Shown here one piece after another: positions 33,145 through 43,764 of a stretch of 64,000 nt of DNA. Positions within the stretch are counted from its first letter, which is position 1. Each line of letters opens with the position of its first letter. The DNA is taken from contig CM061243.1 of assembly GCA_030848705.1 (NCBI GenBank), positions 4,002,001-4,066,000 of the forward strand, written 5' to 3'. The stretch is from Heracleum sosnowskyi. Taxonomy: Eukaryota; Streptophyta; Magnoliopsida; Apiales; Apiaceae. The notes beneath the pieces are model-generated. The model had not been told where the DNA came from. It saw only the letters and a list, made by a program, of their open reading frames with translations, and ran no database searches. The translations under genes and the position numbers were made by a program.

Positions 33145-33640
33145 TGTAATGCTTTTGAAGACTTGAGAATTAAGATTTGAAGCAATTAGGTTATGAAAGC
33201 ACAGAGAGAGATAGAAAACGAAAAACTGATGATAAGAGAGTAATGAAAGATGTAAAACAATGAAAAGGATTTTGTTAAAACAAAATATTACTCTCAATGA
33301 CAGGTGGCAAAATATGATTTGTGCATAACTAATTAGTGGACATATTACGTGTGTCATTAAATAAAACTGCACCGCTTTTTATGTGTATGTATAGATATAT
33401 CTATAATAGTGCAACACACACGCATACAGTTGTCCTACTAAAACTCAATCGTCCATTAGCAGATATGGACGAAAAATTAGGCACAAATTTAGCAATGAAA
33501 ATACTGACCTGTACATCAGGATTGACCAGTTGACTTCCTGTCAGGATTCCATCCTATCAGGATTTGATCAAAGAAAACATACCTTTCTGAATAACCATCA
33601 GGATTTGACAGTTATCAGGATTTCCTCTCTGTAACCTTCT
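33145..33640 (-). promoter_or_regulatory. Spacer between pol and ORF3, possible leader or promoter of ORF3
   Basis: On the sense strand the first ~120 bp repeat AATCCTGA words. Then comes a TATA-rich stretch (about 33385-33420, ATTATAGATATATCTATACAT). Then a pyrimidine-rich run and an acceptor-like TCTCTTATCATCAG (about 33225-33240), followed by TTTTCTATCTCTCTCTGTGC before the ATG. This looks like a spliced or internally promoted leader, but nothing proves it. ORF3 could not be translated from the genomic RNA without such help. Confidence 0.35.
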
Positions 33641-36600
33641 TCAGAAATTCTCAAGGTTCATCATTCCAAGTTCATTCACCAATTTATTGAAAGTAGCTTC
33701 AGGCAGTGGCTTGGTGAATATATCAGCTAGTTGTTGATCAGTAGGAACAAAGTGAAGTTCAATTGTTCCTTCCAGAACTTGTTCTCTTATGAAGTGATAT
33801 CGAATACTGATGTGTTTAGTAAGAGAATGCTGAACTGGATTTCCTGTCATTGCAATAGCACTCTGGTTATCACAAAAAATAGGGATTTTTGAGTATGACA
33901 GGCCATAATCTAACAACTGATTTCTCATCCACATTATCTGAGCACAACAACTTCCTGCAGCAATGTACTCAGCTTCTGCAGTTGAAGTGGAAATAGATTT
34001 TTGCTTTTTACTGAACCATGAAACTAGTCTTCCACCCAAAAACTGACAACTTCCTGAAGTACTTTTCCTGTCTATTTTGCATCCTGCAAAATCAGCATCT
34101 GAATAACCACACAACCCAAAATCTGATTCCCTTGTATACCAAAGGCCAAGTGAAGAAGTGCCTTTGAGATATCTGAAAATTCTTTTGACTGCAATCAGAT
34201 GGGGTTCTCTAGGTTTTGCTTGAAATCTTGCACACAGACAGGTTGCAAACATGATATCTGGTCTACTTGCAGTGAGATACAATAAAGAGCCAATCATTCC
34301 TCTGTAGTGAGTTACATCTACCTCAGCACCTTGATCAGGATCAAGTTTGGTAGCTGTAGCTATGGGAGTTGAAGCAGGAGTACTGTCTTGCATGTTAAAC
34401 CTTGTCAATAAGTTCCTTGTGTATTTAGACTGATTGATAAAAATCCCTTCATCAGTCTGTTTAACTTGAAGACCAAGAAAGTAACTCATTTCTCCCATCA
34501 TGTTCATTTGATATCTTGACTGCATAAGCTTAGAAAACTTTTCACACAGCTTATTGTTTGTTGACCCAAATATGATATCATCCACATAAATCTGAACTAA
34601 CAGCAAATCCTTACCATGATTCAAATAAAATAGAGTTTTATCAATAGCACCTCTTTTGAATCCACTTTCCAGTAAGAATTGAGCTAAGGTTTCATACCAT
34701 GCTCTTGGAGCTTGCTTTAGTCCATAAAGTGCCTTATCCAGTCTGTAGACATGATCTGGATATTTAGGATCAATGAAACCAGGAGGTTGCTCAACATAGA
34801 CTTCTTCCTCCAGTTCTCCATTTAAGAAAGCACTTTTAACATCCATCTGGAAAACCTTGAATTTCTTATGAGCTGCATAAGCAAGAAATATCCTGATGGC
34901 TTCTAGTCTTGCAACATGAGCAAAAGTTTCATCATAGTCAATTCCCTCTTGTTGGGAATACCCCTTTGCAACTAGCCTTGCTTTGTTTCTGATTATGACA
35001 CCATCAGAATCAGTCTTGTTCTTGAAAATCCACTTTGTACCAACAATTGATCTATCATTTGGTCTTGGTACCAGTTTCCAGACTTCATTCCTTTCAAATT
35101 CATTCAGTTCTTCTTGCATTGCAGTAACCCAATTAGCATCTTTAAGTGCATCTTCAACTTTCTTTGGCTCCTCCTTGGATAGAAAGTTATTGTATAGACA
35201 TTCATTCTGAGTTGCACTTCTTGTTTGAACACCTGTATCAGGATCTCCAATTATCAAATCAGGAGTATGATCTTTTGTCCATTTCCTTGCTGGTGTCAAA
35301 TTGTTCCTTGAAGTAGATGCTCCCCCTGGATTGGTGTTATTTTGATTGAAAGAATTTGCTTGATTTGAAGCTCTCCCTGAATTATTGTTCAGTCCTCCTG
35401 ATGTATTATCAGGATCATCACTTGAATCAGTATCTGAAGAATTCTATCTTGATGATTGAGTTGACTCTGAACTTGTAGTTGAATGCTGTTGCTCCCCCTC
35501 AACATTAGCACTACTAGTTGTATTACTATTAATTGCATCATCAGTATTAGCACCATCAGTATCTGGTGTGTCATCGGGATTTGGTGACCCATCAGGATCT
35601 GATGTATTGACAGCTTCTGATTCACTTTCTTCAGGTTCCTTGGTAGCTTCATTTTCAAAAATCAATCTATCATGAGAGTCTTCAATGATTCCAGTTATCT
35701 TCTTGTCATCAAAAGATACATGTATTGACTCCATGACAGTCCTTGTTCTCAAATTAAAAACTCTGAAGGCTCTTGATGCAGGATAACCAATGAAAATTCC
35801 CTCATCAGCCTTTGTTTCAAATTTTCCTAGCTGTTCAGGATGAGTTCTGAGAACAAAACATTTACAGCCAAACACATGCAGATGCTTCAGACTAGGTTTC
35901 TTCTCCTTGAGTGACTGATAAGGAGTAACACCATGTCTGTTTATCAATGTGAGATTCTGTGTATATCAAGCTGTGTTGACTGCTTCTGCCCAGAAATATG
36001 TAGGTAATTTAGCTTCTTCCAACATAGTTCTGCCAGCTTCAATAAGAGTTCTATTTTTCCTTTCTACTACTCCATTTTGCTGAGGTGTGCCAGGAGCAGA
36101 GAATTGTTGAATAATTCCTTTGTACTTGCAGAACTCTTCCATCTTTGAATTCTTAAATTCAGTACCATTATCACTTCTCAGAATCTTGACTTTATACTTT
36201 GTGGTTGTCTCAATCATTCTCACATGATCCAACAACACTTCAGGAGTTTCATCTTTTCTGTGCAGAAAATACACCCAGGTGAATCTAGAATATTCATCAA
36301 CAATTACAAGAGTGTACCTTTTCTTATTGATGGTCATGATGTTGACTGGACCAAATAGATCAAGATGTAGCATGTGATATGGTTCTTTAATAGAGGATTC
36401 TGATTTACTCTGGAATGATGTCCTTCTTTGTTTTGCTTTTTGACATGCATCACAGAGTCCATCAGGTGTATACAAGACATTAGGTAATCCTCTTACTAAA
36501 TCTTTCTTAACCAACTCATTGATGTTGCTGAAGTTGAGATGAGAAAGCTTCTTGTGCCAATTCCAACTTTCATCTACTGAAGCTTTGCTGATGAGACATG

Positions 36601-36979
36601 TAGGGGAGCCATCAGTATTTGAGAGAATGTTGGCTTCATATATGTTACCATGCCTGTAGCCAGTTAGAGCTATTTTTCCTGTTGATTTACTGACTACTTC
36701 ACAATGTGTGGAATAGAAATTGACATGATAACCTATGTCAGTGATTTGACTAATACTCAACAAGTTGTGTTTTAGTCCCTTCACTAGAGCTACTTTTTCA
36801 ATGATGACATTTCCAATGATTATATTGCCATATCCCAAGGTTTATCCAATGTTGCCATCTCCATAAGACACAGTTGGGCCAGCTTTTTCCTCATATTCTG
36901 ATAACAGGGCTTTGTTTCCAGTCATGTGCACAGAACATCCACTATCCATGACTAACACATTTTTCTTTTTACCCTGCAT
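33641..36979 (-). pseudogene. Element D pol: protease, integrase, RT, RNase H with three stops
   Basis: Copia polyprotein in the same frame as gag, from ATG 36979 just after the gag stop. The protease DSGCSVHMTG is followed by TAA (36842-36844). Integrase (HKKLSHLNF, CDACQKAKQRR zinc region; LDLFGPVN, LRSDNGTEFKN, QQNGVVERKNRT core) is followed by TGA (35966-35968). The linker is Asp/Asn/Ser-rich with a TAG (35444-35446). RT (EAIRIFLAYAAH, VKSAFLNGELEEEVYVEQPP, YVDDIIFGS) and RNase H (GYSDADFAG, STAEAEYIAAGS, DNQSAIAMT) are open to TAA 33641. E has sense codons CAA, TGC and CAG at the three stops. Active-site residues are otherwise kept, so the damage is recent and limited. Confidence 0.92.
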
Positions 36980-36994
36980 CAGAATAGAAACACA

Positions 36995-39307
36995 CTAGTT
37001 AGAACACTTAGGAACCCATACATGTTGGGTTCCTTTTTCATGCAATTTATTAATTTTCACAGCAGAAGACTTTCTGACCTTAGCAGTCCTGACAGGTGTT
37101 GCTCCATCAGGATTTGCTTTGTCAGCATCAGTATTAACAAAAGCATGCTTCACTATGACATTTTCAGTTCTATCAGACTTTGTACTACTTTCAAACTTAG
37201 GCAATGGATCATAAAAGTTATAGTACAAATCATGATACTCTTTACAGGTATAAATAGAATGCCATAGACTACCACAATGAAAACAGGAATTCTGTGGTTT
37301 ATAATATACTGATCTATTCCTAACATCAGACTTAGGAATTTCAGGAATTTTCTTCTTACTCTTTTTACAATCAATAGCAAGATGATTACAGTTACCACAG
37401 TTAAAACAACTCTTTCTAGGTGCATTTGGGATATACTTATAACCATTCTCTTTGTTGATCCCAACTTTACCATTCCTGTTTCTCTTAACAGTAGCTTCCT
37501 TTTTCTTATCTGTAACCTCACAGATTTTATCCTTAAGCTGTTTCTGAGACAATAGACCTACATTCTTAATGACTTTATTCAAGACAGGTTTAGACTTAAT
37601 GATTTTAACTCCTTGAGTAGAGGTAGATCCCTTTTCAAAAGTAGAATTGGAATCCTTACCAAAAACAAAATTAACAGGAGTAATCTTAGATTTGGTTGAG
37701 TCTATAACATGTCTATAGGTCTTTGGACTGACTGTCTCATCAATGACAATTTTCTCTTTCAATTTCTTATCCTCATCTGACTTATATCCTAGACACTCTT
37801 TCCAATTCTTAGAGGTATTAATCTCATGAAATTTCCTGCCTGAGTCTGTCCAGGTTCTGATTTTCTCATTAGCATATTCAAGTTCTTTTTCAAGGGAAGT
37901 ACATTTAGATATCATCTCTAAGTGCATGTGTCTAGCATTATCACATTCTTTTTGTACTTCTTGCATACGATAAAATTCAGCTTCTAGTATCTCATTCCTT
38001 TTTCTAAGTTCAGACATCTCAGATAAGATCCTAGTATTTTCAGCAGTTTGACTTCTAAAGCTAATATGTAGTGACTTTAGAAAACGTCTTAACTCAGAAG
38101 CATTGTCAGTATCAAAATCAAAGATAGTATTTAGTACCTTATCATCAGGAGCAGCATTTACATCAACATTGGCCATTAACGCATAGTTGACTACCTCAGT
38201 ATCAGATTCTGAGGAAGAGTCCATCCAATCCTTGCTTGATGTGATGAGTGCATTTGTCTTGTTGCATTCAGAAGCAAAGTGATCCATACCATTACACTTG
38301 TAGCATCTAACCTTTGACTTGTCAAATTTGCTACCCTTGCTGTCCTTTTTGATATACTTGTCTTTGTCTGCTTTGAAGGTCTTTTTCTGAAAATTGCCTT
38401 GTCTTCTATTCTTCCTGAACTTCATCCTTCTGAAGTTTCTGACAATCATAGCAACCATCTCTTCCATGTCTGAGTCAGAAGAATCATAACCAGTATTGGC
38501 ATCAGGATTGCCATCAGTATCTGATGAAGAGTCGTCAGGATCTGACTCAGCTACTCTTGATTTACTTCTAGAGACCTCCATAGCTTTTTCTTTTGATTTA
38601 GCCTCTGCTTTCAAAGCAATTGATTTTGCCTTGCTGCTTTTCTTGTTCTTTCTCTGTTGAACTTCAAGATCATGAGTTCTTAGCATCCCATAGATCTCAT
38701 CAAGAGACACAATGTTTAGATCATACTGGTGTCTGATGATTGAGGTCTGAGTATCCCATTCTTCAGGTAAAGCTCTTAGAAACTTGGTATTCGAATCTTC
38801 AGTTTCATATACTTTGTCAACTAAAGATAAGCTATTCAATAGTGTCAGAAATCTATCATATAGATCAGTCAGGCTCTCTTCAGGTCTTGCATCGAATTGT
38901 TCATATTCTTGAATCAAAAGAGCCCTTCTGTTCTTCTTAACAGATGCAGATCCCTGGCACTGAGTTTCCAAAGTATCCCAGATTTCTTTTGAAGACTTGC
39001 ATGCAATCACCCTGTTTGACATGACAGCATCAAGACTATTATGCAAGATATTCTTTATCTTTGGTTCCCTGAGTACATGAGCTTTTTCTTCTGGAGTCCA
39101 TTCAGATTTAGCTTTGACCACATAATGTTTTGGTACTGTATCTGTTCGTTCTACGAACTTTGTTGGTATATATGGTCCATCACGAATCCTGTCCAAGTAG
39201 TTAGGATCCATAGCCTCCAGGTACATCAACATCTTTACCCTCCATGTAGGATATTCTGATATCTTTAAGATGGGAATCTTCATGCTTTCATACTTGGTTG
39301 TCGACAT
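36995..39307 (-). CDS. Element D gag
   Basis: 770 codons from ATG 39307 (MSTTKYESMKIPIL); the frame is open 16 codons further into the primer site but E shares only this ATG. N-terminal part is copia gag (SEYPTWRVKMLMYLEAMDP, EIWDTLETQCQG, LYDRFLTLLNSL). Lys/Arg-rich stretch, then three CCHC zinc knuckles: CYKCNGMDHFASEC, CFNCGNCNHLAIDC, CFHCGSLWHSIYTC; coiled-coil segments lie between the first and second. It packages RNA in virus-like particles. The stop TAG (36995-36997) is in frame with pol, the same arrangement as E, so pol needs readthrough or splicing. Confidence 0.92.
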   Translation of the reverse strand: MSTTKYESMKIPILKISEYPTWRVKMLMYLEAMDPNYLDRIRDGPYIPTKFVERTDTVPKHYVVKAKSEWTPEEKAHVLREPKIKNILHNSLDAVMSNRVIACKSSKEIWDTLETQCQGSASVKKNRRALLIQEYEQFDARPEESLTDLYDRFLTLLNSLSLVDKVYETEDSNTKFLRALPEEWDTQTSIIRHQYDLNIVSLDEIYGMLRTHDLEVQQRKNKKSSKAKSIALKAEAKSKEKAMEVSRSKSRVAESDPDDSSSDTDGNPDANTGYDSSDSDMEEMVAMIVRNFRRMKFRKNRRQGNFQKKTFKADKDKYIKKDSKGSKFDKSKVRCYKCNGMDHFASECNKTNALITSSKDWMDSSSESDTEVVNYALMANVDVNAAPDDKVLNTIFDFDTDNASELRRFLKSLHISFRSQTAENTRILSEMSELRKRNEILEAEFYRMQEVQKECDNARHMHLEMISKCTSLEKELEYANEKIRTWTDSGRKFHEINTSKNWKECLGYKSDEDKKLKEKIVIDETVSPKTYRHVIDSTKSKITPVNFVFGKDSNSTFEKGSTSTQGVKIIKSKPVLNKVIKNVGLLSQKQLKDKICEVTDKKKEATVKRNRNGKVGINKENGYKYIPNAPRKSCFNCGNCNHLAIDCKKSKKKIPEIPKSDVRNRSVYYKPQNSCFHCGSLWHSIYTCKEYHDLYYNFYDPLPKFESSTKSDRTENVIVKHAFVNTDADKANPDGATPVRTAKVRKSSAVKINKLHEKGTQHVWVPKCSN

Positions 39308-39341
39308 CTTAGATCGTCTCTGATTCACAAATAAACCAGTT

Positions 39342-39354
39342 TGCTTTGATACCA
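39342..39354 (-). other. Element D primer-binding site
   Basis: The minus strand reads TGGTATCAAAGCA right after the 5' LTR; one change from the initiator tRNA-Met complement TGGTATCAGAGC found in E. Confidence 0.9.
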
Positions 39355-39356
39355 AT

Positions 39357-39893
39357 TGTTGCCCAGTAATAATCTATTGTAGAAGGGGGGTTGAATACAA
39401 TAGAGTAAGATAATCGACTTCTTAATGTATATAACATAAATATGAAAAGAAAGATAACAGCTTTATTAAATCTGATATAAAACTGTTACAAACTCTCTCA
39501 AGAAATTCTGATGTTCTTGAGAGCTGCTAGCTTACAAAAACTCTCTCAAGAAATTCTATGTTCTCGAGAGCTTCTATTCGATTATGTTTTCCTTCATAAA
39601 TCGAAACCAAGACTGTGTTTATATACTACACAGCTTCTCTATCAATGATAAGTCCTAATCAATTACGAAGATTGAAACCTATCCATAATTGATAGCTACA
39701 TTCTACAAACCAGGAACCGACAGAATAAACTTCCATGTTTATCTAGACTCCAAATATAACTCGAAGTAGGAATCCTGATCAGCTTCCAGTCCTGATATGC
39801 ATTCAGATCCTGACGACCATGTAATCCTGATGACGTCAGCAATCCTGATCAGTTGAGTCTAGCTCCTGACGATCATTGAATTCTGATCTAACA
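39357..39893 (-). repeat. Element D 5' LTR
   Basis: 537 bp. TATA box TATATAAA (minus strand) at 39618-39625; TGACGTCA at 39831-39838. Lacks 25 bp relative to the 3' LTR at the AGTCCTGA junction 39788-39795. Followed by TSD TTGAA. Confidence 0.95.
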
Positions 39894-39898
39894 TTGAA

Positions 39899-40699
39899 CT
39901 TCTTCAAAATCTCCCTTGTATAGTTTCCTTGAGATATTAGTATTCCATCACTCATTTACTTCACTTCGATGCCAAGATAGTATGACATAAGTCCAATGTC
40001 GGTCATCTCAAACTCTCTTGCCATGTCTTGCTTAAATTTCTCAAACATACTTGGACTATTGCCCGTAAATATTAAATCATCCACATACAAACATGCAAGA
40101 AGAAATTCTCCATTTTTATTAACCTTGGAATATAGTGCATGTTCATGTGGACATTTGTAAAAACCATGAGCTTGAAAGTATTTGTCAAGTCTACTATTCC
40201 AAGCCCTTGGTGTTTGTTTCAATCCGTATAGGGCCTTCTTCAACTTCAACACCTTTCCTTCTTGTCCTTTGATGGTGTATCCTAATGGTTGCTCTACATA
40301 CACGGTTTCTTCAAGAACACCATTCAAGAATGCGGACTTCACATCCATTTGATGAATTTTCCATCCATTTTGTGCCGGTAAAGAAATTATTAGCCTAATA
40401 GTTTCCATCTTTGCAACCGGTGCGAAAACTTCATCATAATCAACTCCATGTCTTTGGTTGTAACCTTTGGCCACCAATCTCGCCTTGTATTTTTCAACCT
40501 TGCCTTGGGCATTTTTCTTCACCTTGTATACCCACTTTACACCAATAGCCTTTTGTCCTTTTGGCAGTGTAGCCAATTCTCATGTGTCATTCTTCTTGAT
40601 AGACTCTATCTCCTCATCCACTGCTTTCTTCCATTTTTCATCTTGGATTGCTTCTTTAAAACTTGTTGGTTCGGTTTCTGCTAGAAGACAAAGAAGAGT
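39899..40699 (-). pseudogene. Element C reverse transcriptase
   Basis: Copia RT on the minus strand: GVKWVYKVKKNAQGKVEKYK, ARLVAKGYNQRHGVDYDEVF, MDVKSAFLNGVLEETVYVEQ, ALYGLKQTPRAW and the active-site YVDDLIFTG. An in-frame TGA at 40580-40582 (family position Trp, NDTxELATLP) cuts off the N-terminus. A TAA at 39956-39958 (family position Gln after EVK) cuts off the last piece before D's insertion site. Confidence 0.9.
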
Positions 40700-41127
40700 T
40701 AAGTCAGAAATAGCGGGAACCTCTTCCGTTTCATCATATATTTCTTCAAGCCTTCTTTAACGCCTTGGCGGTGTCTCGTCACTATCACTTGATGAAGATG
40801 GAGGAGTTTCTTGTCCATCACTTGTTGCTCGTGACGATGTGGGAGGAGTGATGTGTTGCTCATAATTATCTTTACTTTCATCTTCATCAACAAATGGGAA
40901 GAAACTATACTCTTCTTGTGAGTTGATCCAATCCCATGAGGTTTCTTCATCAAATACAACATCACGACTAATTACTATTCTTCCATTGATGGGGTTGTAA
41001 AGTTTGTACCCTTTGCTCTTGCATCATATCCAACAAATACATACTTCTCACTTTTGTAATCCAACTTTGTCCTTCTTTCATCATCGACATGTGCATAAGC
41101 TATGCTTCCAAAGACTCGTAAGTGAGT
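40700..41127 (-). pseudogene. Element C pol linker between integrase and RT
   Basis: The minus strand gives HLRVFGSIAYAHVDDERRTK and LDYKSEKYVFVGYDA (integrase C-terminal region, about 41020-41120). An acidic/His-rich linker in changing frames follows (40699-40965), showing one or more frameshifts. The TRIM cuts it from the integrase core at 41128. Confidence 0.8.
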
Positions 41128-41132
41128 AATAG

Positions 41133-41637
41133 TGTGACAACCCGGGTCAAATCCCGAGTCTTTTTTGAAAATTGGGTCAAGTCCCGATTCCGAGTCCGAA
41201 TAAGCCAAAGCCTACTGGCCCAAACACAGCCAACTTGGGTAACAACTAGCCCACCACAGGCCCCCAAAAGATCATGATTTGTTGGTGCTAATTAGTAGTA
41301 GTACTTTGCCTTATAAACTGAACAGAAGTCCCAAATCTCCTCGATGTGGGACTGGGGTCGACAACTTGCCTCGACAAGCTTTCGAGAGTCAGCTCTGATA
41401 CCATATGTGGCAACCCGGGTCAAATCCCGAGCCTTTTTTGAAAATCGGGTCAAGTCCCGATTCCGAGTCCGAATAAGCCAAAGCCTACTGGCCCAAACAC
41501 AGCCAACTTGGGTAACAACTAGCCCACCACAGGCCCCCAAAAGATCATGATTTGTTGGTGCTAATTAGTAGTAGTACTTTGCCTTATAAACTGAACAGAA
41601 GTCCCAAATCTCCTCGATGTGGGACTGGGGTGTTACA
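41133..41637 (-). mobile_element. TRIM (terminal-repeat retrotransposon in miniature)
   Basis: 505 bp, TSD AATAG (41128-41132 and 41638-41642) in C's pol. Two direct repeats: 41133-41363 and 41406-41637 (about 231-232 bp). Only 42 bp lie between them, including the primer site TGGTATCAGAGC on the minus strand (41392-41403), two bases from the minus-strand 5' LTR. The outer ends read TGTAACACCCCAGTCCC and ...GGGTTGTCACA on the minus strand. Non-coding; must use another element's proteins. ORFs at 41292-41550 merely read through it. Confidence 0.93.
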
Positions 41638-41642
41638 AATAG

Positions 41643-42705
41643 TTGGTCTCTTTCCTTTCCATGCTTGTTGTGGAGTCATGTCTTTGACACTTCTCGTGGG
41701 ACATCGATTTGACAAGTAGACGGCAAAATCTACCGCTTCGGCCCAAAATTCCTTAGGAATATTCTTGCTCTTTAGTATGCTTCGAGCCATGTTAAGAATG
41801 CTTCTATTTTTTCTTTCGGTGACTCCATTTTGTTGAGGTGATTGTGGAACCGTTGCAGGCCTTCTTATTCCATGATCTTCACAAAATTTTAAGAACTCCT
41901 TTGAATTAAATTCGCCTCCTCGATCTGAACGAATAGCTTTTATTTGATACTTACTCTCTTTTTCAACTAGGGCTTTGAATTTTTTGAAGCATTCAAAAAA
42001 TTGAGACTTCTCTTTGAGAAAATACACCCATGTCTTGCAGCTAAAATCATCGATAAATAACAAGAAATAACGATTTTTACTAAAAGATTGAGGATTAAAA
42101 GGTCCACATACATCCGAGTGAATGAGTTCAAGAGGCTCCCTTGCTCTTGTCATAGATTCCTTTGGAAAAATCTTTCTTGATTGTTTTCCAAATAGACATC
42201 CTTCACAAATTTGGTTTGGATGGTTGATGTGAGGCAAACCATTCACCATATGATTCTTTGCTAGTGAATTTAGTCCTTCAAAATTTAAGTGCCCAAACCT
42301 AAGATGCCAAAGCCAAGAAGAATCTCCAACACAAGCCTTTAAACATTTTGCAATATCATTTTGAATTTTGAGAATAAACATACGATTCTTGGTCATAGGC
42401 ACCTTAGCAATTAAATTATCACAAAAATCTCTCAAGTCAAGAAATCCATCTTTCATGGTGATGGTGTAGCCTTTCTCCATTAATTGACCCAAACTCAAGA
42501 TATTATTTTTCATGCTAGGCACATAATAAACACTTGAAATAAAATGATGATCTCCATTTTTCAAGCGAATTAAGATGTTACATTTGCCTTTGATGGGCAC
42601 TCCCGAAGAGTCTCCAAAAGTGACTTTGCCATCCACATTTTCATCAAGATCCATGAACAATTTTTTATTTCCACACATATGATAACTTGCCCCACTATCA
42701 AGATT
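41643..42705 (-). pseudogene. Element C protease end and integrase
   Basis: Protease motif DSGASYHMCGNK at about 42665-42700. Then integrase: zinc region HLRFGHLNFEGL...CEGCLFGKQ, and the core with LIHSDVCGP (first Asp), IRSDRGGEF (second Asp) and SPQQNGVTERKNRS (Glu). It continues to TPQQAWKGKRP and is interrupted by the TRIM at 41642. The 364-codon frame looks intact, but the protease start is out of frame with gag. Confidence 0.92.
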
Positions 42706-43695
42706 CCATAAATTTTCTCCATATTTTCTTCTCTTTTTTGTGCTAGAAGCAAAGTGCGCTCGTCGCCTTTGTCTTCAACAAGATTAGCTTCTTCCACAAC
42801 TTGATTTTTCAAAGTACGGCACTCGGAAGCATAGTGACCATATTTTTGACAATTATAACACTTAATGTTTGATTTGTCGTACCTTGAAATGGATCGTCCT
42901 CTTCCACGACCTCTTGAATTTCTTGTCTCATACAATCTTTCATCTTTTTGATTATCCTCCTTTTTTTTTGCCACGTCCACGTCCTTGTCCATGTACAACT
43001 CCTCGTCCACGTCCTCTTCCACGATCTCTTTGACTTCTTGTATATCTTCCATCATTATCTTTAAAAGATAATTTTGCTTGCAAGGCTTGTTCAATTGGCT
43101 CATTCCTCTTTAACATTTTTTCTTCATGGGCTTGTAGTGATCCCATGAGCTCATCAATAGTCATTTCATCTATATCTTTAGCCTCCTCAATTGCCACGAC
43201 TTTGTAATCAAATTTAGAGTCAAGTGAACGAAGATTTTTTTCTATAACACGGACATCACTTACCTCTTCTCCATTGCTTTTCATTTGGTTGACAACGGTC
43301 AAGACCCTTGAAAAATAATCCGAGATTGATTCTGATTCCTTCATTCGCAAAGCCTCAAACTCTCCACGAAGTGTTTGTAGCCGCATTCTCTTCACTTTAG
43401 CATCTCCACTAAAAGAAGCTTTGAGAGTATCCCAAACTTTCTTTGATGTTGTTGCGGAAGCCACCTTTTGTAACATAGAATCATCCAAACATTGATGAAT
43501 GATCATGATCGCCTTTTGGTCCTTCTTTCTTTGAACTTGATTTAAATTTTCTTCATTTTCGGGCACCACCAATCCTTTCTCCACCATATCCCACACATCA
43601 TTTGCTCCAAGGATCGCCTTCATACGGATGCACCAATTCTAATAATTGTCTTTGATGAATTTTGGCATTTGCCATTGAGACATTCCATTTGCCAT
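42706..43695 (-). pseudogene. Element C gag
   Basis: Starts at ATG 43695 (MANGMSQWQMPKF). An in-frame TAG at 43639-43641 is followed by NWCIRMKAILGANDVW, KVWDTLKASFSGDAKVKRMR and an Arg/Gly-rich region. A run of nine T (42961-42969, plus strand) shifts the frame; the zinc knuckle CYNCQKYGHYASEC is in the next frame (about 42830-42870). A further shift near 42730 separates it from protease. Confidence 0.88.
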
Positions 43696-43764
43696 GATCT
43701 CTTTCTTTACAATACAAGTCTTCTTTGAAGACAAGTTAGAACCTTCGGCTCTTGATACTTGCAG

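Larger units (their letters stand above)
27981..39893 (-). mobile_element. Element D: SIRE-type Ty1/copia retrotransposon with large third ORF
   Basis: 11,913 bp, TG...CA ends, 5-bp TSD TTGAA (27976-27980 and 39894-39898), inserted in the pol of C. Sense is the minus strand: 5' LTR (39357-39893), primer site, gag, pol, ~500-bp spacer, ORF3 of 1497 codons, polypurine tract, 3' LTR (27981-28542). Same family as E. gag and ORF3 are intact, while pol has three in-frame stops. The LTRs differ by a 25-bp deletion and about five substitutions, so D is older than A and B. Confidence 0.95.
26927..43764 (-). mobile_element. Element C: decayed Ty1/copia retrotransposon, host of D and the TRIM
   Basis: Copia-type gag, integrase, RT and RNase H lie in order on the minus strand, split by element D (27981-39893) and a TRIM (41133-41637). 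The 3' LTR is clear (26927-27227). At the other end a primer-site-like GTATCAAGAGCC (minus strand, about 43753-43764) precedes gag, but the expected 5' LTR matching 26927-27227 is not found beyond it, so the 5' end is truncated or replaced and 43764 is only the last point I can support. Pol motifs resemble TNT1/Tork-type copia. Several stops and frameshifts show long decay. Confidence 0.82.

Noticed and set aside
33145..33372. Hydrophobic 76-residue N-terminal extension of D's ORF3 as a signal/anchor of an envelope-like protein
   Set aside because: It lies upstream of a good ATG (33144) in a pyrimidine-rich leader; T-rich DNA gives Phe/Leu/Ile by chance. E lacks the region.
37153..37521. 122-codon ORF on the minus strand (and the similar 53371-53571 in E)
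   Set aside because: Out-of-frame shadow of gag; composition and frame follow the gag coding sequence.
41292..41550. ORFs of 68-82 codons on both strands
   Set aside because: They run through the TRIM and have no coding signal of their own.
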